A DNA stretch of 64,000 nt from NCBI RefSeq assembly GCF_029203305.1, contig NC_089461.1:248001-312000 (forward strand), given 5' to 3'. The stretch comes from Yamadazyma tenuis (Eukaryota > Ascomycota > Pichiomycetes > Serinales > Debaryomycetaceae). The notes beneath the pieces are model-generated. The model did not search any database. It saw only the letters and a program-made list of their open reading frames with translations, and had not been told where the DNA came from. Position 1 is the first letter of the stretch. Every line of letters begins with the position of its first letter. Both the position numbers and the translations under genes were made by a program. Shown here piece by piece: positions 29,899-38,495 of the stretch.

Positions 29899-30258
29899 GT
29901 TGATCTGACGAGGCTACGCGCGACGCAGCGGGCGTGTGCAGGGTCCAAACCTGCCAATTGGTGTTTCAACTTTGCGTTGGCGATGTTCACTCCTTCGGCC
30001 TTTAAAAACATCACCTGGAAGACTTACATGGTGTACGGCTCGTTTTGTGGAGCCATGTTTGTGCATGTGTTCTTTTTTTTCCCTGAGACAAAAGGAAAAA
30101 GATTGGAAGAGATTGGCCAGATGTGGGATGAGAAGGTTCCGGCCTGGAGATCCAACAAATGGGAGCCTTCGATTCCAGTGTTGGGAAGCCACTTTGACGA
30201 TGAGAAGGAGCATGTGGAACACGTGGAAGGGTCGGATTCCTCATATAAGGAGCAGTAA
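29899..30258 (+). pseudogene. 3' relic of an MFS sugar (hexose-type) transporter, copy 1
   Basis: An open frame without an ATG start that encodes only the end of a sugar porter: a loop-like RLRATQRACAG segment, then ANWCFNFALAMFTPSAFKNITWKTY (end of the penultimate membrane segment), a last membrane segment, and PETKGKRLEEIGQMWDEKVPAWRSNKW, the family C-terminal signature (PETKG, then the acidic LEEI). The tail runs to a proper stop. The missing roughly 400 N-terminal residues and lack of an ATG make it a pseudogene. The upstream break is next to the IML2 start. A second, smaller relic with the same 3' end lies at 35469-35700. Confidence 0.85.
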
Positions 30259-30420
30259 GAAATATTTTGTGTTTGGTTTTATCGGCTGTGAAATAGTCAT
30301 TTTCTCTTGTTGAGAGGTTTTGCATTTTGAATTTAGCACACGTTGGTGTGCTTGTTGAGACAGATAAATAGGGTATTATAGAGATGAGTAATGATGTAAT
30401 ATAAGTCACGTGAAGAAACC
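30151..30420 (+). repeat. Diverged direct repeat, copy A (transporter 3' end plus 3' flank)
   Basis: This segment matches 35469-35700 in the same orientation. The match covers the last coding residues (EPSIPVLG versus QPSISRLG, both ending KEQ-stop) and about 160 bases of 3' flank, including TTAGCACACGTTGG versus TTAGCACCCGTTGG, GTTGAGACAGATA and TAATGTAATATAAGTC. Since the match runs past the stop codon it is a DNA-level duplication, not only protein similarity. Confidence 0.85.
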
Positions 30421-30923
30421 CGTTTCAAGGCTAGAGGTAGTCACTGGTCATATGATGGTGGTTATGTCTTTTTCCTTGGTGTTTTTCCGATTCGTGTGCG
30501 TGTAAATTCGATGCGGTGATAATCGAACCACCGCACTCGATCAAGTATTTTCTCTTCGTTGTTTAGCACTTGTTAGTGTTGCATAGCGTCACACAGTCTC
30601 GTAACCAAAACCAATTGTGTCATCATACTTTATAGACAGACAACTGGATAAGTGGGTATTTTGAATTCTCTTACATTTAGGTGGTAATTTGGGATGCAAA
30701 AAAATGAGAGGTAGTTAGTGAAAATCTAAAGTCGGCATGATGTCATTACAATGTTTTATTACAATGTGTGATTATACTCATTACTCAAATCACAAAACAT
30801 TTATTAACATAGTACCAGGATCTGGTAACGAAAAAACTAGACGAAGAGAAATACAATATCCAAACATTCATAAATACTCACGTTTCTCATGTATAAATAA
30901 TATCCAGGTTCCATTGGATTGAT
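30259..30923. other. Spacer between transporter relic and adhesin 3' end
   Basis: About 660 bases. The first 160 belong to the direct repeat shared with 35.5-35.7 kb. An imperfect inverted repeat (GCGGTG ... CACCGC, 10-base loop) lies near 30513-30534. I see no supported gene. Part of it is 3' UTR of the convergent adhesin. Confidence 0.5.
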
Positions 30924-31110
30924 TCAAAAGGATATCCATAAAAGTGCGGATAATACAGCCAAGAATGTGTATGTGTTCTTTGTACCCATAGCCTCGTAAG
31001 TGGAGACTTCTTGTGGTGAAGTGTCAGAGCCATTAGCTGCTGAAGCAGCTTCAGAACCACTACCTTTAGCACCAGTTGGAGCAACGGATTCAGTAGGGTT
31101 AGCAGTGACA
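30885..31110 (+). repeat. Diverged direct repeat, copy A (adhesin 3' end)
   Basis: The end of the adhesin coding region plus about 40 bases of its 3' flank recur at 35249-35465 in the same orientation. A clearly matching stretch is ATTGGATTGATTCAAA, followed by CCATAAAAG and aligned blocks through the GPI-signal coding part. Confidence 0.8.
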
Positions 31111-33278
31111 GCAGCAGCGACAGTGAAAGTTGTGTAAGTTGTGACGGTAGCATCTCCTGCGGCATTAGTGCATGGCTCGGTGACCACGACAGTAGAGACT
31201 AATGAGTGAGGGATGTTGCAGACAACTGTTTTCTTACCATTATCACCAGTTGTTGTTGTAGTTGAAGGCTCCTTACAAGTACATGGCAAGATGATGGTAG
31301 TGACATCTTTTTCAGTGACAACAGGTTGAGGAGTTTCAACAACCACGGTTGGCTTACCATCTGGTCCGGTGGTAGTGTAAGTTGAAGTGAATGAGCCAGT
31401 CCATGGAGTAGTGATGGTAGGTTCAGGAGTCTCAACAACCACGGTCGGCTTACCATCAGAACCTGTTGTAGTGTAAGTTGAAGTGAATGTTCCGGTCCAT
31501 GGAGTAGTTATGTGTGCTACTGGAGTTTCGACAACCACAGTTGGCTTACCATCAGAACCTGTTGTTGTATAAGTAGAAATTACAGATCCGGACCATGGAG
31601 TAGTGATGATAGGTACCGGGGTATCGACAACGACAGTTGGTTTGCCGTCAGATCCTGTGGTAGTGAAAGTTGAAGTGAACTTTCCTGTCCATGGAATAGT
31701 GATGTGTGCTACTGGAGTCTCAACAACAGCAGTTGGCTTACCGTCAGTTCCAGTTGTGGTATAAGTTGAAGTAACAGATCCAGTCCAAGGAGTGGTAATA
31801 GTGACAACACTTTCCGAAGGCGGTGGTGTAGATGAAACACTGGAAGATGGTATTGGACTAGGTGGAGATGAAATACTAGAGAATGGTACTGAACTAGATG
31901 GAGATGCAACACTGGAAGATGATGCTAGACTAGAAGAAGAAACAACACTGGAGGATGGTACCAGACTAAATGAAGAAATAACACTGGAAGACGCTGCTGA
32001 ACTAGAAGACGAAATAACACTGGAAGACGCTGCTGAGCTAGAAGACGAAATAACACTGGAAGATGGTACTGTGGATGAAGGAGCACTTGAAGATGATAAT
32101 GGAGTACTTGAAGATGATAATAGAGTACTTGAAGATGATAATGAAGTACTTGAATTTGACCAGTGGAAAGACAGTAATGATGAAGTAATGGTAGTAGGTG
32201 GTGTACTTGAGCTTAATGGTGTACTTGAACTTGATGATGTACTTGAACTTGATGATGTACTTGAACTTGATGATGTACTTGAACTTGATGATGTACTTTC
32301 TTGTGGGGTTGTTTCAACAATGACCTTCACTGGGTCACTTGGGTTGGAAGGAGTTATAGTAAAGGTCGTTTCGACTGTTCCGGGAGTAGTAGTGGTTGTA
32401 GTGGACTCTGGAGTCTTCTTGATAACCGTAACCGGGTGACTTGGATTAGAAGGGGTTATTGTAGTCTCGTAGGTACCAGTGCCAGTCCATGGTTCAGTAG
32501 TGGTGGTGGTCGTTTCTGGTACTTCGACGGTGACATGCACATCCCCATTAGCGGCTGTTTTTGTGATAGTCTCAGTATCAGTTCCTGTCCATATAACGGT
32601 GGTTGTTGTGGAATAAGGACAGGATTTGGCATTATTGGTTGAGCTGTACCAATCAATATCAGTTGTATGTTTTTTACCATCAGGATAAGTGACATGCATG
32701 GTCATTTGGCCTACCCAGTTTGAATTATAGAAAATCATCTTGACAGGGTAATATTCTCCTTTTTGAAGATACACTTTCTTAGAAACTTTTTTGACTCCGT
32801 TATCCCAGTAGGTATAAATTTGCAAATTTCCTTTCAAAGGTTGCAGTCCACAGCAATTCATGGCTACTCCTTTTCCAATTGAGAACGAAACAGCATCATC
32901 AGCATAATCCAATCCAAATGTATAGTATCCCGAGGTGGTAGCATAAAAGTATCCAAAAAGTTTCAATCCGAAGTAGTTGACATTAACACTCTTTCCATAA
33001 AGGCTAGCTTTGTGAACTTTTTGATCGTTGTATTTTTTTCCAACGTGAAAATTCTGTTTTGTCACTCCTTTCCAGGTGAGCGATGGCAGGGCTTTATCAA
33101 TGGCCACAAGCCCAGCGTGATCCTTACTACTTGATCCAGTACCATATTCCTGGTATGATATCTTGACATATTCAGCAGTCAAACCTTTAGTAACTGCAGA
33201 TGGGCTACAACCTCCGACAGAGGCGGCATGAATAGTTTGAAGAAGTCCGAATAATGCAATTAAGTAGTGGATTTTCAT
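30924..33278 (-). CDS. GLEYA-domain GPI-anchored adhesin (flocculin-like)
   Basis: A 784-residue cell-wall adhesin. It has a signal peptide (MKIHYLIALFGLLQTIHA), then an N-terminal lectin-like GLEYA/PA14-type domain (about 20-225) with LKLFGYFYATTSGYYTFGLDYADDAVSFSIGKG; the YADDA pair fits the calcium-binding Asp-Asp of this fold. Next come Thr-rich repeats of the T-x-PWTGT type, a long Ser tract (about 335-480), about five 32-residue repeats (PWTGSFTSTYTTTGSDGKP, then a VVVETP ending), and a Cys-containing Thr-rich part (CTCKEPSTTTT, PCTNAAGDATVTTYT). The C-terminus (NTYTFLAVLSALLWISF) is a GPI-attachment signal, with the cleavage site probably in the AANGSDTS region. Expected function is binding of surface glycans. 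It is flanked by relics of the same gene types. Confidence 0.9.
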   Translation of the reverse strand: MKIHYLIALFGLLQTIHAASVGGCSPSAVTKGLTAEYVKISYQEYGTGSSSKDHAGLVAIDKALPSLTWKGVTKQNFHVGKKYNDQKVHKASLYGKSVNVNYFGLKLFGYFYATTSGYYTFGLDYADDAVSFSIGKGVAMNCCGLQPLKGNLQIYTYWDNGVKKVSKKVYLQKGEYYPVKMIFYNSNWVGQMTMHVTYPDGKKHTTDIDWYSSTNNAKSCPYSTTTTVIWTGTDTETITKTAANGDVHVTVEVPETTTTTTEPWTGTGTYETTITPSNPSHPVTVIKKTPESTTTTTTPGTVETTFTITPSNPSDPVKVIVETTPQESTSSSSSTSSSSSTSSSSSTSSSSSTPLSSSTPPTTITSSLLSFHWSNSSTSLSSSSTLLSSSSTPLSSSSAPSSTVPSSSVISSSSSAASSSVISSSSSAASSSVISSFSLVPSSSVVSSSSLASSSSVASPSSSVPFSSISSPPSPIPSSSVSSTPPPSESVVTITTPWTGSVTSTYTTTGTDGKPTAVVETPVAHITIPWTGKFTSTFTTTGSDGKPTVVVDTPVPIITTPWSGSVISTYTTTGSDGKPTVVVETPVAHITTPWTGTFTSTYTTTGSDGKPTVVVETPEPTITTPWTGSFTSTYTTTGPDGKPTVVVETPQPVVTEKDVTTIILPCTCKEPSTTTTTGDNGKKTVVCNIPHSLVSTVVVTEPCTNAAGDATVTTYTTFTVAAAVTANPTESVAPTGAKGSGSEAASAANGSDTSPQEVSTYEAMGTKNTYTFLAVLSALLWISF
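31318..31805. repeat. 96-bp tandem repeats in the adhesin stalk
   Basis: About five tandem units of 96 bp (32 codons), unit starts recurring at about 31405, 31501, 31597, 31693 and 31789. Each encodes an I-T-x-PWTG ... GSDGKPTVVVETP module on the minus strand. Units are similar but not identical, so repeat number can vary by unequal recombination as in other yeast adhesins. Confidence 0.9.
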
Positions 33279-34062
33279 TCTTGTTTGATTTCAAACACCT
33301 GGATGTTGACAGGTATAAATAATTAACTTTAAAACCGGCATATATCCAGGTACTAGATGGTAATATTATCTAATGTACAATAAAGGGTTCTAACAGACCC
33401 ATTTAGGGCAGACTCCAAGGGATTCGGTTTGAGTGAAGCATAGGTTCTAGCTTGACGTCTTTAGATAAGCTTTCGAGTCTTTTCAGGCATACTGGACACA
33501 AAACCCCCTGTGCATTTCTGGGTTTCCCATTGAGGAGAGTGAGTGATAAAAAAGGGGGTGAGGATATATCAGAATGGAATCCCCATTGAATACATATGCA
33601 TGTAGTGTAAATATTTTCCTTCTCTAAAAACTGTAATATACTTTTAATTGGTGTACAGGTCAAGAGTTTTGCGAGAAGACCTATTTCGGCAACGTTATCT
33701 AGGAATCAGGAATGAAGAGGGCGATCAAAGAAAGTATACGAACATAGGATTTCTAGTGCAGTAGGGCTTGTCTGTAAATGGAATTCCTCGCATACGAAAA
33801 ACGCATCCGCTTGTTTTGTTGAAAAGTATATATAAATGTAATATGCAAAGTAATTGAGGGCTTTAACAAATATTACCAAAAGGAGCAATTAGTTTTTCCT
33901 TCGAGTCAAGATGAGAGCTGTACATGACACTGGAAGGAGTTACTTGCATCACATTGTGAGGAATGTCGACTGCGCCGTTACGGTTTAGTCGCTGAACCAT
34001 CAGAAATCGGCATAAAACGTACGTTTGCCTATTCAGTTCATTGGTTTGTTTCATGAAGCAAA
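33279..34062. other. Adhesin upstream region without a supported gene
   Basis: About 780 bases upstream of the adhesin. A/T-rich candidates for its TATA box lie within about 70 bases of the ATG (near 33315 and 33340). Two open frames on the minus strand look weakly protein-like: 33403-33663, with a CPVCLKRLE string but no ATG start, and 33863-34054, an ATG-started 63-codon frame. Neither matches a family I know, and both may be relics or chance. Confidence 0.4.
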
Positions 34063-34236
34063 ATGTTTAATACCAGCTTTAACAAAGGCACTAATTTGTT
34101 TGGGGAGAATAGGAGGGTGATTTTGCTGCAAAAGGGAGTATCGAAGTCAGTCACAAAAGCCTACAACACTTCCCAATCGGTGCAGGTTCAACTTCCGACC
34201 TATTATACTACCAAATCATCAGTCAAATACGGGTAA
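34063..34236 (+). CDS. Possible 57-residue small protein
   Basis: An ATG-started 57-codon frame, MFNTSFNKGTNLFGENRRVI then LLQKGVSKSVTKAYN, ending YTTKSSVKYG. It is basic and Ser/Thr/Asn-rich, with no cysteines and no membrane segment; the N-terminus could be a mitochondrial import signal. It lies alone in the accessory island and may be a young gene, a gene remnant or chance. Confidence 0.2.
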   Translation: MFNTSFNKGTNLFGENRRVILLQKGVSKSVTKAYNTSQSVQVQLPTYYTTKSSVKYG

Positions 34237-34859
34237 ATGGGCACGGACATCTATCATTGGAAAAACGTCTCATTGTTTCATAACCATAATACATAGTGTC
34301 TTAGTTTGGCACATTGGTAAGTTACTTGCTGAAAATCCATGTACATCTCCTATCAAAGTGCATTTATTTTTTAACAAAAGCGTAAATGCAACCAGCGACA
34401 GGGGGTGACAATCAATGGTCTGTTTTGAGATAGTCCTTTATTGAACAAAGAGTCGAAAGGCATTTTCATTTCATCTTGACCACAATACCCCATGCGGTTA
34501 TAGATTTCTGCACGCTGAAAATGTGAGTTTAAACAATAGGATAAATTGATAACTGAGTATTGTTAGTCCAGCTGTCGGGAGGTTGATGTCAGTCAAACAG
34601 ACGAGCAAAATATAACCATCATATACAGGAGCATTGTATAGCATATAGGGGTAGTACAACGTCTGTCAAAGTTCAAGTTTTGGTGAACAATGTAATTACT
34701 GGCTAGCCTGCACATTATTGGGAGGTCATCGCTGGCTTGATAAGGTCATATAAGAGGGGTAAAAAAAGAGATGTTATTCCATTGGAAGATGGCAATATCC
34801 TAGTTTAAAGCAATTATGTTCTAAAAAAGCCTTCAGCAAAGTCAAGAAAGCCTCTGGTT
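34237..34859. other. Non-coding stretch of the accessory island
   Basis: About 620 bases with no ATG-started frame worth annotating. On the minus strand between about 34380 and 34560 there is a stop-free run containing EIYNRMGYCGQDEMKMPFDS in translation. It has no recognised homologue and is not called a gene. Confidence 0.35.
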
Positions 34860-35060
34860 ATGAACAGTGACTCTACTGGAAAATCTCAGATTGATGTATG
34901 TCGAAGTTTAAACAAAATGCGTAATCAAAAATCAGTTTTTAGTGCATACAAGAGCCAAGAAACAGGCAACACTCCTTATTACGAACACGGACAAAACAGT
35001 AAGTCACCATATTACAAACACAGACAAAATAAGTCGCCGTGTCATCTACCACAGCGCTAA
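34860..35060 (+). CDS. Doubtful 66-codon ORF with internal repeat
   Basis: ATG-started and basic. It contains a doubled element (TPYYEHGQNSKSPYYKHRQNK): a Y-Y-x-H-x-Q-N unit repeated about 10 residues apart, reflecting a short DNA duplication near 34970-35030. There is no recognised domain. It is listed because it is the only ATG-started frame of its size in this part of the island. Confidence 0.15.
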   Translation: MNSDSTGKSQIDVCRSLNKMRNQKSVFSAYKSQETGNTPYYEHGQNSKSPYYKHRQNKSPCHLPQR

Positions 35061-35248
35061 ATATTCGACTGTTCGGGTGAATTTAAGTTGAATGCAGTTT
35101 GCGAGGTTGTTGCTGAGCAGATATTCTAAATACGGAATTGCCCAGAACCGTTAGTTTTGCTTGTTGGCCGATCTTATGGCATCAGTCTTAAAATACGCCC
35201 GAAAAGGTTTACCATTATACGTTCGAGCTCTGGAAATCGAACGAAAGT

Positions 35249-35465
35249 TCATCATGTACGCTACAATATTCAAATTCTATTGGATTGATTCAAAGGAGAC
35301 CCATAAAAGAGCAGAAAATACAGTCAATAATGCATATGGAGTTTTCGAACCTTAACTCAATAAGTGGACACACTCTTAGGTACAACAGCAAATCCAGTAC
35401 CAGCTGAGGCAACTTCAGATGCGCTACCTTGAACACTCAGTTGAAATAACGACTTCAGTAGGGGT
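35249..35465 (-). pseudogene. 3' relic of a second GLEYA-type adhesin gene
   Basis: This matches the 3' end of the intact adhesin (30885-31110) in the same orientation: the shared ATTGGATTGATTCAAA flank, then degraded versions of the segments coding for the GPI signal and the preceding Ala/Ser-rich part (for example GCAACTTCAGATGCGCTACCTTGA against GCAGCTTCAGAACCACTACCTTTA in aligned, gapped form). The frame is broken and only about 180 coding bases survive. It ends abruptly at about 35465, where sequence related to the transporter begins. Confidence 0.75.
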
Positions 35466-35468
35466 AGT

Positions 35469-35700
35469 CCAACAAACAGCCTTCGATTTCAAGGTTGGGA
35501 AGGTACTATGACGAGAAGGAGCAGTAAGAAGTATTTTATATTTGGTTATACCGGCTGAAATGGTCATTTTCGCTTGCTGAGTGGCTTTGCAATTTGCATT
35601 TAGCACCCGTTGGCTGCTTGTTGAGACAGATATATAGGGTATAATGGAGAAGAGAAATAATGTAATATAAGTCTTGTGTAATATAAGTCATGTGAAGAAA
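35469..35700 (+). pseudogene. 3' relic of a sugar transporter, copy 2 (direct repeat copy B)
   Basis: This matches 30151-30420 in the same orientation. Only about 16 C-terminal codons survive: KQPSISRLGRYYDEKEQ followed by the stop, compared with NKWEPSIPVLGSHFDDEKE in copy 1, which then has an extra 14-residue tail also ending KEQ. The 3' flank is conserved to about 35700. The PQ-loop gene begins 75 bases further on. Transporter and adhesin ends are adjacent here but in the opposite left-right order from 30 kb. Confidence 0.8.
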
Positions 35701-35774
35701 TATACTGCCTAGGGTCCCCCTGGACACATGATCTCTGTCCGTATCAACAATTAGTTCACGCGGAATTTTCTTCG

Positions 35775-37088
35775 ATGCATAAAAAATCTGTTATCGATAA
35801 ATCAGCCAAATCCATAATCGATATGGACGATGCCCTATTGACCACCGTCAGCTCGGTATGTGGCTATCTTTCCTTCACCATCTGGCTCTTTGCCCAGCTC
35901 CCCCAGATCATTGAAAACCATCTAAATCAATCGGTGGCCGGGGTCAATGTTCTATTCCTATCCAGTTGGGTAGCAGGTGATATCACCAATCTTGTCGGAT
36001 GCCTCTTGACACGGGCCTTGCCATTCCAGACTCTTATTGCCACCTACTACTGCTTCATCGATGTGGTTTTGTGTTTCCAATTCTACTACTATACCCGCAT
36101 CTTCCCGTATCATAAAACACCCCATAACCTTTTACAGAGTCCCAACATGCTTCGCCATCCGCTGCACCAAAGGTCCCCCCATGAGGTATCCAATTTGCTT
36201 GGAAGCACCGCGAGAAAACCACGCCGTTCCAGCATTTTAAATATCCTTTCAACGGGATTACTTGCTAAACGGGCAAATGCTGCTCCCATATCTCAGTTTG
36301 TGGCAGTCAGCTCGGGTTTATGGCTTTCTTCCGACGCCATTGGAAAGATACTGGCGTGGACTTGCACGGCCTTCTACTTATCTGCTCGGCTTCCCCAAAT
36401 AAGAACCAACTTCAAGAACAAATCGACGTCGGGAATCTCCCCGTACTTATTTATATTTGCCATGGCCGGTAATTCCTTCTACACCGCGTCACTCACCACC
36501 GACCTTTTCCTCTTGTACAGAAACCACGACAAGGAGGTGATGCCGACTTTTTGGGACCAGCTTCCATTTTTAATGGGAAGCGGAGGAACGGTTCTATTTG
36601 ATTGCATGATTCTTTGCCAATGCTGGTACTACAAAGCCAACAACACCAACAGAAGAGCCCCCAAACACCACCGGAGCCAGCCAAGTGTTGCTGGAGGATT
36701 CCAGAAGCCCGACTGGTACGTGAATAATTTTGTGTACGAAGACGAAGAACACGAAGAACCGCATTATCAAAAAGTCATTGAATCACTTGCCCCACACCAC
36801 TACATAGTGGGGCTGGCATCTTCCAATGCCAATAACCTTTCTTCGAGGCCATCATCCATCATCAACTCATTTTCTAAGTCCATGAGATCCAATTCTTCGT
36901 CGATTCATTCTCCGGTTCTTCAAACTCATCTCATTCCTTCCATCATCAACAGTTATTCGTCGGTGAGCAAGAAGATGGCCAATGACAAGACGCCGTTTCT
37001 GCCGTCAGACTTCTTGAATGACGGGTTCCATGTTCCGATTGAGAACCTGCTGTTCAGTCTAAACAATGCCGGCAGTTACAAGGGATAG
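35775..37088 (+). CDS. PQ-loop vacuolar basic amino acid transporter (Ypq family)
   Basis: A seven-helix PQ-loop protein of 437 residues, related to yeast Ypq1-3 and human PQLC2, which move cationic amino acids across the vacuolar/lysosomal membrane. The two PQ motifs are in AQLPQIIENHLNQSVAGVNVLFL (N-terminal repeat) and ARLPQIRTNFKNKSTSGIS (C-terminal repeat). A long loop between the repeats (about 120-180) and a Ser-rich C-terminus (after about 290) are cytosolic-looking. The first ATG is 35775. The second in-frame ATG, 35823 (MDDALLTTVSS), fits the family start better, so the true start may be there. Which Ypq paralogue it is was not decided. Confidence 0.88.
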   Translation: MHKKSVIDKSAKSIIDMDDALLTTVSSVCGYLSFTIWLFAQLPQIIENHLNQSVAGVNVLFLSSWVAGDITNLVGCLLTRALPFQTLIATYYCFIDVVLCFQFYYYTRIFPYHKTPHNLLQSPNMLRHPLHQRSPHEVSNLLGSTARKPRRSSILNILSTGLLAKRANAAPISQFVAVSSGLWLSSDAIGKILAWTCTAFYLSARLPQIRTNFKNKSTSGISPYLFIFAMAGNSFYTASLTTDLFLLYRNHDKEVMPTFWDQLPFLMGSGGTVLFDCMILCQCWYYKANNTNRRAPKHHRSQPSVAGGFQKPDWYVNNFVYEDEEHEEPHYQKVIESLAPHHYIVGLASSNANNLSSRPSSIINSFSKSMRSNSSSIHSPVLQTHLIPSIINSYSSVSKKMANDKTPFLPSDFLNDGFHVPIENLLFSLNNAGSYKG

Positions 37089-37153
37089 AAGAAAGGTCCA
37101 TAGAATTTCTAGCAAACAGCATATCTAAAGTCGACTACGTAAGTATCTATTCT

Positions 37154-38164
37154 CTAGATCTTCAACACAAACTTCCACGAAGTGGTTCCAGACTCCAATT
37201 CTTTGGCCACTTTGGGGTAGTCTTTCAAGTCATGCACAACCGGTTGCTTGTAAGTGACTTTTCCAGATTTATGGTCACTGACAACCTTGTCAAAGAAATA
37301 GTTAAACGTCTTCTTGTCTTGAAGATACCCAAACACCACAGGTCTGGCAACCACATGGTTTTTGGCGCTCAAGGTGCCGAGGTCAATAGGAGGAACCAAT
37401 CCACTAGCATTTCCGTAACTCACCAAGACTCCACCTACACCCAAAGAACCAAGGGAAGTGTTCCAAGTCGCCTTACCAATTCCATCGTACGCAGCCTGAG
37501 CTCCCTTGCCATCGGTGAACTCCAACACCTTGTTGATAACATCTTCCGTCTTGTAGTTGATGGTATATTTTGCACCCAAAGTCTTGGTGAACTTCAATTT
37601 GTCATCTGTCGATGCCAACGCAATTACGTTGACCCCGATTTTGCTGAGAATCTGGGTGAAAATCTGTCCCACCCCACCGGCAGCAGCCCACACCAACACG
37701 TAATCACCTTTTTGTGGTCTATATGGTCCTTTCTCAATGAAACTGTAGGCAGTCAAAGCCTGGACAGAAAACGAACCATAAAGCTCAAAGTCCTTAGCAG
37801 AGGTATCAGCTGGGATCTTGGCAATCTGAGGGTGATCTTCGGGGATTTTGGTGTACTCAGCGAAGGTGGCAGACTGTAAATATACAACCTTGTCACCCAC
37901 TTTGTAATCCTTGACAGCAGATCCCACAGCAACAACTTCACCAGATGCTTCTCTTCCCAATACATAGGGGAATCCAGGGACTGGGTAGACACCTTTTCTG
38001 AAATATCCTTCGATGAAGTTGACTCCAGCGTAGTGGTTTTTGATGATGACATCTTTAGATGATTCGATCTTGGGAGTTGGGAAGTCTTGGTACTTTAAGA
38101 CATCGTAGTTTTCACTATGTTCGTTGATGAGGACAACTTTTTGGGTTTCTGGGAGAGCTGACAT
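37154..38164 (-). CDS. ZTA1: Zeta-crystallin-type NADPH:quinone reductase
   Basis: A 336-residue medium-chain dehydrogenase/reductase without the zinc ligands, of the quinone oxidoreductase subgroup. Yeast Zta1 uses NADPH to reduce quinones and binds AU-rich RNA. Seen are NHYAGVNFIEGYFRKGVYP, FPYVLGREASGEVVAVG, the NADPH loop AAAGGVGQIFTQI, AYDGIGKATWNTSL and the C-terminal GTTSWKFVLKI. The start is the ATG at 38164; the frame is open upstream only through a TTG. It converges on the PQ-loop gene. Its upstream region carries a 14-bp direct repeat. Confidence 0.92.
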   Translation of the reverse strand: MSALPETQKVVLINEHSENYDVLKYQDFPTPKIESSKDVIIKNHYAGVNFIEGYFRKGVYPVPGFPYVLGREASGEVVAVGSAVKDYKVGDKVVYLQSATFAEYTKIPEDHPQIAKIPADTSAKDFELYGSFSVQALTAYSFIEKGPYRPQKGDYVLVWAAAGGVGQIFTQILSKIGVNVIALASTDDKLKFTKTLGAKYTINYKTEDVINKVLEFTDGKGAQAAYDGIGKATWNTSLGSLGVGGVLVSYGNASGLVPPIDLGTLSAKNHVVARPVVFGYLQDKKTFNYFFDKVVSDHKSGKVTYKQPVVHDLKDYPKVAKELESGTTSWKFVLKI

Positions 38165-38495
38165 GATTTTTCTTGTTCTTGAGTTGTTCAATTGAGGAAA
38201 TAGGATTCAATTGGATTCAATAGTGTTTCAAGCACTAGGATAAATTGCTGAGCTTTTATATCGCGAGTCTCCATATCGAAGCTTTTATATCGCATTTGTC
38301 AGCCACAGTATTGGTAAGAATTTTGCGACACATACAAAAGGACATAGGCTCCACAACCACATATTTTAAGTGAGCTTATTTGCAGCCATTACAAATCCAC
38401 AATTCGCCAAGACACAATTAGAGAAACTTTATATTTAGGTTTGCTCGGGTACTTCTCTATGTTTACTAAGCTCAGTGCGAATATTACTAATGTTG
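38165..38495. other. ZTA1 upstream region with short direct repeats
   Basis: About 330 bases between the ZTA1 start and the stop of the acetyl-CoA transporter gene, both on the minus strand. A 14-bp direct repeat AGCTTTTATATCGC occurs at 38251-38264 and 38280-38293, and GGATTCAAT is doubled near 38201-38219. These are candidate regulatory or chance repeats. No gene is seen. Confidence 0.6.

Noticed and set aside
30505..30540. tRNA-like T-arm (GGTTCGATT on the minus strand)
   Set aside because: The stem does not pair in the way a T-arm must, and there is no A box or acceptor stem upstream; it is only an imperfect inverted repeat.
31792..32439. 215-codon acidic LED-repeat frame antisense to the adhesin
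   Set aside because: It is the reverse reading of the Ser/Thr repeat tract of the adhesin; the repeat makes all frames open.
33403..33663. Minus-strand frame with a CPVCLKRLE string, suggesting a zinc-finger remnant
   Set aside because: There is no ATG start, no second Cys/His pair and no recognisable family; it may be a relic but cannot be supported.
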